From: Maea johnstoni
Taxonomy: Eukaryota > Annelida > Polychaeta > Spionida > Magelonidae
Assembly: GCA_963942565.1 (NCBI GenBank)
Contig: OZ012685.1
Location: 50,355,197 to 50,419,196 of the forward strand
Direction: 5' to 3'
DNA length: 64,000 bases
Both the position numbers and the translations under genes were made by a program. The notes under the pieces are model-generated. The model saw nothing but the letters and a program-made list of their open reading frames with translations. It did no database searches and was not told where the DNA came from. Positions 61,201-64,000 of the stretch are shown here, one piece after another (position 1 is the stretch's first letter; each line of letters starts with the position of its first letter).

Positions 61201-64000
61201 CAACAGCTTAGGTCATATCACGACGAGATCAAAACCCGTAACCAGGAAGAAATTCCCTACTCTTCACGAGTAGTTCCAAGGGGTCTTTCAGTAGCAGAAA
61301 GACCATAGGCAGCCCTCCACAATGCCGAACATTTTTATAGCGACCAGGCCAACCCACTTGGGGATCCAGCGGAGACTCGAACCTGCAAACTCATGCTTGG
61401 GAGCCAGGCATCGTAACCACTAGGCCACGGCGGATCCCTACTTAGTTCTAGGCATATGCTTAGTAAAAGGTTGCTTCATGAACATGACCCTTAGGAGGAA
61501 AAAGACTAGGAAGACATTTATAAGTTGTGTGTTAGTTGTGCCTACCTTCTTCTTGGCATGCATACACCGCCAAATGCAAGCCAGTGAACCTGGGTGGACC
61601 ATTTTCATCAGTAGTCCAGCAGCACTCTTCTTTTTCTTGTACCACAAGCTTGAAATACCTGGCTTGAATGACACTTTCAAAGTCATGGCTATTGACAGTC
61701 AGCTTATCTTCATTGCCATCAAGGAGCTATAAAGATTTGGAAAATACATGGCATTAGCATTGGCATACATGCCACTTTCCTGAAAAATCAAAATGATATG
61801 CTTTGAAGAGACTTTATTTTGAGGTTGGCAGTACAACAGCTTTGCAAACATACTGATTTCACTTGGTTATCTTCAATCCTGAACACAAAAGAGCTGAAAG
61901 TATTTTGCAAAATGGGTTGTTAAAACTGAAAAGGTGATACTTAAAGTATAAATAGCTAGCAAGTTGTAGTAATTATGTGGCAAAGAACTTACAGCATTTC
62001 CATCTTCTAGTACTGGTTCATATTCATTAGGATCAATTGCATAATATGCATTGTAGTTGATAGGCCATATTTCTCCACGGTTATTGTTTGCTCCTTTCGT
62101 TGCAAAACCAAGTAGATTCTTGACGCTACCAAAATCCAGTTCAACCCAGACATCGCCAGCATAAGTTATCCATCCTTCTCTACAAAGTTATAAGAAAGAA
62201 AGCAATCTACGTAAAGGGTGATGTTCAATACGCAGAATGGCATTTTAAAAATTCTATACATTTGCTATAGAGGTTAGGTAATTGATTCAAAATGTAACAT
62301 TTGATCATTAGAAGAACTGATACTTGAAATAACTTCCAAATAAAGAACATGAGAAAGAAGAATTGCACACAAATAGTTGCACTTACAAGTCATCAATAGG
62401 CAACCTCAGCCTTGGAATGTTGTCAAACACAGGGTCTGGGTTTGTGAGATTGTCATCTGCAGAATCTCTAACGTCGTATGCTGTATTAAACAGAGTGTCA
62501 TCAGATTTGACCAAATCAATCTCATCTGAGCATGGCGTTTCTTCTAATATACTTTGTGTGGTAACAGGTGGTTGGGTAGTTTCTGTAATAGATGGAGTAG
62601 TTGGAGCTGCAGTTGGTTCTGTTGTTTCAAAGGCTGCAGTAGTCTCTGGTTTAGTAGTCTCTGGAATAGGTGGAGTGGTTGGAGCTGCCGTTGGTGCAGT
62701 TGGTACTGTTGTTTCAAAGGCTGCAGTAGTCTCTGGTTCTTCTGTAGGAACGGCAGCCTCGGTTCCTTGTGTTGTTTCTGTTCAAAATAATGATTGCTTT
62801 TAGGAAAAGTAAATGAATATGCCAGAAGCTCATCTGGTCTGTTTTTCATGGTATTTGGCACTTTGAAGCGCTTAAATATTATAATTGAGCTGGTAATTAC
62901 AAGCGGTAAGATATTTCATGGGCGTATCAGCGGGGGATTTCAAATATGTTTCCGCGAAGTACGATCAAAATACGACATCACGGATAAATTAAAAACTTTG
63001 TGACTGCATTTGAAGGGAAATGCAGACTTATGATTGAGCTACGGGAGCATTCAGAGCTTTGCTTAATAGTCATATCAATTTTTATACCATCAATTTTAGG
63101 TCAATCCATGCCATCTTTTGATCAGAAAGAAAAAGAATGAAATCAGCTCTTAATGAAAACTTTTACATAGGAAAAGGCCCCGCCCATTACTTTGCCCTTT
63201 TCGAAAGGGCAAATTATTCCTGTTCTAAAGGCACCACAGCAAGCTCTTCAGATTGCTTGATATTTTGAAAAGCAGCAAGGTTAACACACTCATTGAGATT
63301 CTCTGGCTCTTGAACCAAAGATCACATCCAGTTTCTCAGACCATAGAGATAGGGCAGATCTTGTGGTATCGGATGAGAAGATGCACTTGAGAAATGCCTA
63401 AGATGATTAATATATTCTTAGTTCTAGGCAAAAGGAAGGAAGGAAGGAATTGGGTTTTACGTCGCTTTCAACAGCTTAGGTCATATCACGACGAGATCGA
63501 AACCCGTAACCGGAAAGAAATTCCCTACTCTTCACGAGTAGTTCCAAGGGGTCTTTCAGTAGCAGAAAGACCATAGGCAGCCCTCCACAACACCGAACAT
63601 TTTTATAGCGACCAGGCCAACCCACTTGGGGATCCAGCGGAGACTCGAACCTGCAAACTCATGCTTGGGAGCCAGGCATCGTAACCACTAGGCCACGGCG
63701 GATCCCTACTTAGTTCTAGGCATATGTTTAGTAAAAGGTTGCTTCATGAACATGACCCTTAGGAGGAAAAAGACTAGGAAGACATTTATAAGTTGTGTGT
63801 TAGTTGTGCCTACCTTCTTCTTGGCATGCATACACAGCCAAATGCAAGCCAGTGAACCTGGGTGGACCATTTTCATCAGTAGTCCAGCAGCACTCTTCTT
63901 TTTCTTGTACCACAAGCTTGAAATACCTGGCTTGAATGACACTTTCAAAGTCATGGCTATTGACAGTCAGCTTATCTTCATTGCCATCAAGGAGCTATAA
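7174..64000 (-). CDS. Giant secreted mucin-like protein: tandem F5/8 type C (discoidin) domains with Thr/Pro linkers and a C-terminal cystine knot (5' end outside window)
   Basis: Joining 77 exons on the minus strand (24 three-exon modules, exon C of a 25th, one diverged linker exon and three C-terminal exons) gives an open frame of 5,911 residues ending at a TGA at 7174-7176. Each exon has GT donor and AG acceptor sites, and the phases agree at every junction. Each module is a linker of about 50 residues, one third threonine, followed by an F5/8 type C domain. Diagnostic stretches are WVELDFGSVKNLLGFATKG and ARYFKLVV, with a final AC. The C-terminus is a cystine knot with CEGPC and CAC ring motifs. 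Known: F5/8C domains bind glycans, lipids or matrix; CTCK domains make disulfide dimers in mucins and von Willebrand factor. Inferred: an extracellular multivalent adhesive, mucus or agglutinating protein. Signal peptide, start and promoter are not in the window. I saw no AATAAA on the minus strand within about 600 bases after the stop. I do not recognise a named orthologue. Confidence 0.88.
7282..8514 (-). other. Intron between the two main CTCK exons
   Basis: This phase-0 intron of 1,233 bases has donor GTAAGT next to 8515 and acceptor CAG next to 7281. It contains the MITE-like element at about 7381-7822 and a region of short degenerate AT-rich repeats (about 7850-8100) with several copies of a TTTCC-type motif. 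I see no further exon in it. Confidence 0.75.
7381..7822. mobile_element. Possible short MITE-like element in the last intron
   Basis: Left AGCACT..GGTA..AGGGGGGC.GCA (from about 7382) and the reverse complement of the right end AGCACTTTGGTATTTAGGGGGGCGCA (to about 7821) agree imperfectly over about 30 bases. Several AGAAGGGGT-like motifs lie inside. Overlapping open frames of 77 and 86 codons at 7370-7630 have no family features. No target duplication is evident. Confidence 0.35.
8515..8603 (-). CDS. Exon: first half of the C-terminal cystine knot
   Basis: Acceptor ATTGCAG and donor GTAAGT bound 89 bases: two bases completing a Gly codon, then 29 codons VVPVTRCEGPCSS...RLVSNCP. CEGPC is the CxGxC ring motif that defines cystine knots, and VPVTRC before it is the usual beta strand. 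The intron before it is phase 1 and the one after is phase 0. The exon is far too short to be noticed as a free ORF. Confidence 0.9.
8604..9089 (-). other. Intron, no further content seen
   Basis: Phase-1 intron of 486 bases with donor GTAAGA beside 9090 and acceptor TTGCAG beside 8603. It is plain AT-rich sequence in which I see no repeat or exon. Confidence 0.7.
9090..9143 (-). CDS. Small exon: N-terminal edge of the cystine knot domain
   Basis: 54 bases lie between acceptor ATGCTAG and donor GTAAGA. They encode (G)CMRLQAPEPHQNANGCY(G), with split glycine codons at both ends (phase 1-1). The two cysteines are the first two of the ten in the CTCK. The join to 8515-8603 gives GCYGVVPVTRCEGPCSS, a normal CTCK start. 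Both phases match the neighbouring exons without adjustment, which is the main reason to accept so short an exon. Confidence 0.82.
9144..10251 (-). other. Intron, no exon seen
   Basis: Phase-1 intron of 1,108 bases between the diverged linker exon and the first CTCK exon. It is AT-rich. Short open frames here (for example 9872-10087) have no family features and no splice context that would keep the phase. Confidence 0.65.
10252..10383 (-). CDS. Diverged terminal Thr/Pro linker exon joining the array to the cystine knot
   Basis: Acceptor TTCAACAG and donor GTGAGA bound 132 bases: a split Glu codon, 43 codons starting ITQVTETPVFTKPQTTASLE and ending GTPDYG, and one base over. It is a relative of module exon A: it has the same acceptor context, phase 1 start and ETT/PTAAPTTP-like repeats. 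It stops before the F5/8C part and splices instead to 9090-9143. Without splicing the frame would run on for 16 codons to a stop near 10208, a possible read-through isoform. The cystine knot downstream in matching phase makes splicing the better reading. Confidence 0.85.
10384..10671 (-). other. Diverged, SINE-less inter-module intron
   Basis: This intron of 288 bases aligns in pieces with the much longer introns between modules: the GGCACT...ATTACAA..GGTAAG stretch and the AGATTGCTTGATA..TTTGAA.AGCAGCAAGGTTAAC stretch are both recognisable. It lacks the SINE and the segment around it. It therefore looks like the older form of the inter-module intron, from before SINE insertion and array expansion. 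Confidence 0.7.
10672..11817 (-). CDS. Module 0 (last, edge copy): short linker + F5/8C
   Basis: Exons: A 11514-11817, B 11120-11306, C 10672-10852 (304, 187 and 181 bases; 224 residues). The linker occupies residues 2-50 with 16 threonines. The F5/8C domain runs from Cys54 (TPCSDEIDL) to Cys221 (YAC in other copies, FAC here), slightly longer than the usual 150 residues. It holds GWITYAGDVWVELDFGS, FATKG and ARYFKLVVQEKEECCW. Intron phases are 1 (before A), 2 (A/B), 0 (B/C) and 1 (after C). Exon C differs from the consensus at six of 60 residues (for example LLHG for LLDG, FSGLQLAVFACQGEG for FTGLHLAVYACQEEG). Exons A and B are nearly identical to the other copies; B has NYDA where others have NYNA. 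Confidence 0.9.
12471..12748 (-). mobile_element. tRNA-derived SINE with intact 14-bp target duplication, amplified with the array
   Basis: This is the first of 24 copies. On the minus strand it starts TAGGGATCCGCCGTGGCC. It carries an A-box-like TGGCCTAGTGG and a B-box-like GGTTCGAGTCT, and the tRNA-like head closes with a 7-bp GGGATCC/GGATCCC stem. The body contains an 8-bp hairpin GGTCTTTC/GAAAGACC (12590-12612), and the tail is (TTCC)n. CTTAGTTCTAGGCA flanks both sides (12457-12470, 12749-12762). Other copies: 14474-14751, 16655-16932, 18906-19183, 21087-21364, 23338-23615, 25519-25796, 27700-27977, 29968-30245, 32149-32426, 34400-34678, 36582-36859, 38850-39127, 41031-41308, 43299-43576, 45567-45844, 47835-48112, 50016-50293, 52284-52561, 54552-54829, 56732-57009, 58983-59260, 61163-61440, 63431-63708. 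The B box has a C-to-T change in the copies at 25519, 27700, 32149, 36582 and 41031. I cannot name the SINE family. Confidence 0.88.
12854..13998 (-). CDS. Module 1: short linker + F5/8C
   Basis: Exons: A 13695-13998, B 13301-13487, C 12854-13034. Exon B has FETKG for the usual FATKG. Exon A has AYNV for AYDV, a change shared with modules 10, 18 and 21. The intron on its 5' side lacks about 178 bases just after the stretch following exon A (junction near 14068). That segment is recognisable in the diverged intron at 10384-10671, so its absence here is a deletion. Confidence 0.9.
14857..16001 (-). CDS. Module 2: short linker + F5/8C
   Basis: Exons: A 15698-16001, B 15304-15490, C 14857-15037. 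Exon C has a private Asn-to-Thr change (DETGPP for DENGPP) just before the conserved PPRFTG. Exon A carries IPKLRL; most copies have IPRLRL. Confidence 0.9.
17038..18269 (-). CDS. Module 3: long linker + F5/8C
   Basis: Exons: A 17879-18269 (391 bases), B 17485-17671, C 17038-17218. It carries the 87-base linker expansion in the VPSAPT version. The intron 5' of it has the 17-bp deletion (class L1). A silent change in exon C (GCTAACTGTC for GCTGACTGTC) is private. Confidence 0.9.
19289..20433 (-). CDS. Module 4: short linker + F5/8C, mosaic unit
   Basis: Exons: A 20130-20433, B 19736-19922, C 19289-19469. The exon A is the short form, but the adjoining intron (from about 20525) carries the GCGCTTAAAT and AAAGGCCCCGCCC markers otherwise seen only with long-linker units of class L2. 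This unit is therefore a recombinant. Confidence 0.9.
21470..22701 (-). CDS. Module 5: long linker + F5/8C
   Basis: Exons: A 22311-22701, B 21917-22103, C 21470-21650. Class L1, VPSAPT version, with the 17-bp deletion in its 5' intron. It repeats module 3 at a distance of 4,432 bases (two units). Confidence 0.9.
23721..24865 (-). CDS. Module 6: short linker + F5/8C
   Basis: Exons: A 24562-24865, B 24168-24354, C 23721-23901. The B/A intron carries GAGAGAGAAG just before exon A, shared with module 11, and GTTAGAAAATTG, a marker shared with modules 3, 5, 9, 10, 11, 18 and 21. Confidence 0.9.
25902..27046 (-). CDS. Module 7: short linker + F5/8C
   Basis: Exons: A 26743-27046, B 26349-26535, C 25902-26082. 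Exon C has the synonymous GCT form of the alanine codon in LHLAVYAC, which marks one half of the copies. Its translation matches the consensus. Confidence 0.9.
28083..29314 (-). CDS. Module 8: long linker + F5/8C
   Basis: Exons: A 28924-29314, B 28530-28716, C 28083-28263. It is the first class L2 unit from the left: VPTAPT version of the long linker, with GCGCTTAAAT and AAAGGCCCCGCCC in the 5' intron and no 17-bp deletion. Confidence 0.9.
30351..31495 (-). CDS. Module 9: short linker + F5/8C
   Basis: Exons: A 31192-31495, B 30798-30984, C 30351-30531. Private synonymous changes lie in exon C (CCA for CCC in GPPRF) and exon B (ACA for ACG in FATKG). The protein is consensus. Confidence 0.9.
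32532..33763 (-). CDS. Module 10: long linker + F5/8C
   Basis: Exons: A 33373-33763, B 32979-33165, C 32532-32712. Class L1, VPSAPT version. Exon A has AYNV for AYDV. The SINE in its 5' intron (34400-34678) has one extra base, making the unit 2,252 long. Confidence 0.9.
34784..35928 (-). CDS. Module 11: short linker + F5/8C
   Basis: Exons: A 35625-35928, B 35231-35417, C 34784-34964. It shares the GAGAGAGAAG marker beside exon A with module 6, which fits joint duplication of the 10-11 and 5-6 pairs. Confidence 0.9.
36965..38196 (-). CDS. Module 12: long linker + F5/8C
   Basis: Exons: A 37806-38196, B 37412-37598, C 36965-37145. Class L2. Exon A has a private Leu-to-Ser change (QSISEE for QSILEE) at the linker/domain border. 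Confidence 0.9.
39233..40377 (-). CDS. Module 13: short linker + F5/8C
   Basis: Exons: A 40074-40377, B 39680-39866, C 39233-39413. The protein is consensus; the intron beside exon C has ATACATACCACTT where others have ATACATGCCACTT. Confidence 0.9.
41414..42645 (-). CDS. Module 14: long linker + F5/8C
   Basis: Exons: A 42255-42645, B 41861-42047, C 41414-41594. Class L2, VPTAPT version. There is one private silent change in exon A (ACA for ACG in the EETPC stretch). Confidence 0.9.
43682..44913 (-). CDS. Module 15: long linker + F5/8C
   Basis: Exons: A 44523-44913, B 44129-44315, C 43682-43862. Class L2. It carries three markers shared only with module 23: ATACGCAG in the B/A intron (44367), a silent change in the QPP codons of exon A, and TTGAGAAATGCC in the 5' intron (about 45521). 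Confidence 0.9.
45950..47181 (-). CDS. Module 16: long linker + F5/8C
   Basis: Exons: A 46791-47181, B 46397-46583, C 45950-46130. Class L2. It stands in a run of three consecutive long-linker modules (14, 15, 16), so the long and short forms do not simply alternate. Confidence 0.9.
48218..49362 (-). CDS. Module 17: short linker + F5/8C
   Basis: Exons: A 49059-49362, B 48665-48851, C 48218-48398. The C/B intron has ATTAGCATTAGCATAC and GCTAGAAAGTTG, shared with modules 20 and 22. Exon A has the IPKLRL form. Confidence 0.9.
50399..51630 (-). CDS. Module 18: long linker + F5/8C
   Basis: Exons: A 51240-51630, B 50846-51032, C 50399-50579. Exon C has WTNDENG for WTTDENG and exon A has AYNV. Both are shared with module 21, 6,716 bases away. 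WTND creates no new N-glycosylation sequon. Confidence 0.9.
52667..53898 (-). CDS. Module 19: long linker + F5/8C
   Basis: Exons: A 53508-53898, B 53114-53300, C 52667-52847. Class L2 with the IPKLRL form in exon A, otherwise consensus. The 5' intron shares AAATTACAAACTTTG with that of module 18. Confidence 0.9.
54935..56078 (-). CDS. Module 20: short linker + F5/8C
   Basis: Exons: A 55775-56078, B 55381-55567, C 54935-55115. The C/B intron has lost one base next to the donor of exon B (TATGTGCAAAG for TATGTGGCAAAG), shared only with module 22. The exon frames are intact. Confidence 0.9.
57115..58346 (-). CDS. Module 21: long linker + F5/8C
   Basis: Exons: A 57956-58346, B 57562-57748, C 57115-57295. 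It combines the VPTAPT linker of class L2 with the 17-bp intron deletion of class L1, so it is another mosaic. WTNDENG and AYNV are shared with module 18. Confidence 0.9.
59366..60509 (-). CDS. Module 22: short linker + F5/8C
   Basis: Exons: A 60206-60509, B 59812-59998, C 59366-59546. It shares the 1-bp intron loss with module 20, 4,431 bases away. The protein is consensus with IPKLRL. Confidence 0.9.
61546..62777 (-). CDS. Module 23: long linker + F5/8C (most 5' complete module)
   Basis: Exons: A 62387-62777, B 61993-62179, C 61546-61726. Class L2. It is the partner of module 15 (three shared private markers, offset exactly 17,864 bases). Confidence 0.9.
63814..63994 (-). CDS. Module 24, exon C only (array continues beyond window)
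   Basis: Exon C with acceptor TTTATAG next to 63994 and donor GTAGGC next to 63814 encodes the end of a 25th F5/8C domain. Like module 16, eight units away, it has the GCT codon in LHLAVYAC. Its exons B and A lie beyond 64000. Confidence 0.88.

Larger units (their letters stand above)
10945..64000 (-). repeat. Coding tandem array, about 2.2-kb period, 24+ units
   Basis: The distance from one exon C to the next is 2181 (short-linker units), 2268 (long-linker units), 2251-2252 (long-linker units with a 17-bp intron deletion), 2180 in two units with a 1-bp loss, and 2003 in module 1. Introns are as alike as exons, so the similarity reflects recent duplication and exchange and not only selection on protein. 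Between exons A and C each intron (about 1,036 bases) holds an A+T-rich first part and the SINE. The left edge of near-identity is at about 10,945: the last base private to the edge copy that I see is 10944, inside the intron between exons C and B of module 0. The array runs off the right end. Confidence 0.95.

Noticed and set aside
10945-64000. Array as satellite DNA or CRISPR-like repeat
   Set aside because: Units contain spliced exons with intact frames, largely synonymous or single-residue variation and a domain fold. The period and content do not fit non-coding satellite or CRISPR.

Overview
The window is invertebrate-type metazoan nuclear DNA. It is AT-rich and has short exons with canonical GT-AG introns, tRNA-derived SINEs, MITE-like inverted-repeat elements and a microsatellite. 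It shows no bacterial gene organisation. The gene families present (discoidin/F5/8 type C, mucin-like PTS linkers, C-terminal cystine knot, THAP) fit an aquatic invertebrate, but the sequence does not let me name the phylum.

Positions 1 to about 7,170 are gene-poor and rich in repeats. There is an inverted-repeat element at 278-839, a palindrome-rich block at 845-1610, a 1,036-bp element with long terminal inverted repeats and a TTA target duplication (1836-2871), a diverged direct repeat (3232-3815), a probable THAP zinc-finger exon on the minus strand (4098-4370), a TATG microsatellite and a SINE-like fragment (6739-6905).

Positions 7174-64000 are the 3' part of one giant minus-strand gene, read from high to low coordinates and still open at the right edge. 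It consists of a near-perfect tandem array of a module of about 2.2 kb. Each module has three exons: exon A is a Thr/Pro-rich linker plus the start of an F5/8 type C domain, exon B is the middle of the domain, and exon C is its end. The window holds 24 complete modules and the last exon of a 25th. All module boundaries are phase-1 introns, so any number of modules splices in frame. After module 0 come a diverged linker exon (10252-10383) and three small exons (9090-9143, 8515-8603, 7174-7281) that together encode a ten-cysteine C-terminal cystine knot ending in a stop. The joined exons in the window give 17,733 coding bases, or 5,911 residues. The start, signal peptide and promoter lie beyond position 64000.

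The array carries its own history. One tRNA-derived SINE with an intact 14-bp target duplication sits at the same place in every inter-module intron, so it inserted before the amplification. Modules come in short (224 residues) and long (253 residues) linker forms. Intron markers define at least three repeat classes, with mosaics and multi-module duplications between them, as expected from unequal crossing-over and gene conversion. The left edge of homogenisation can be placed near 10,945.

Inferred function: a secreted, heavily O-glycosylated, multivalent glycan- or surface-binding protein that dimerises through its cystine knot, such as a mucus, adhesive or agglutinating protein. This inference rests on domain families only.
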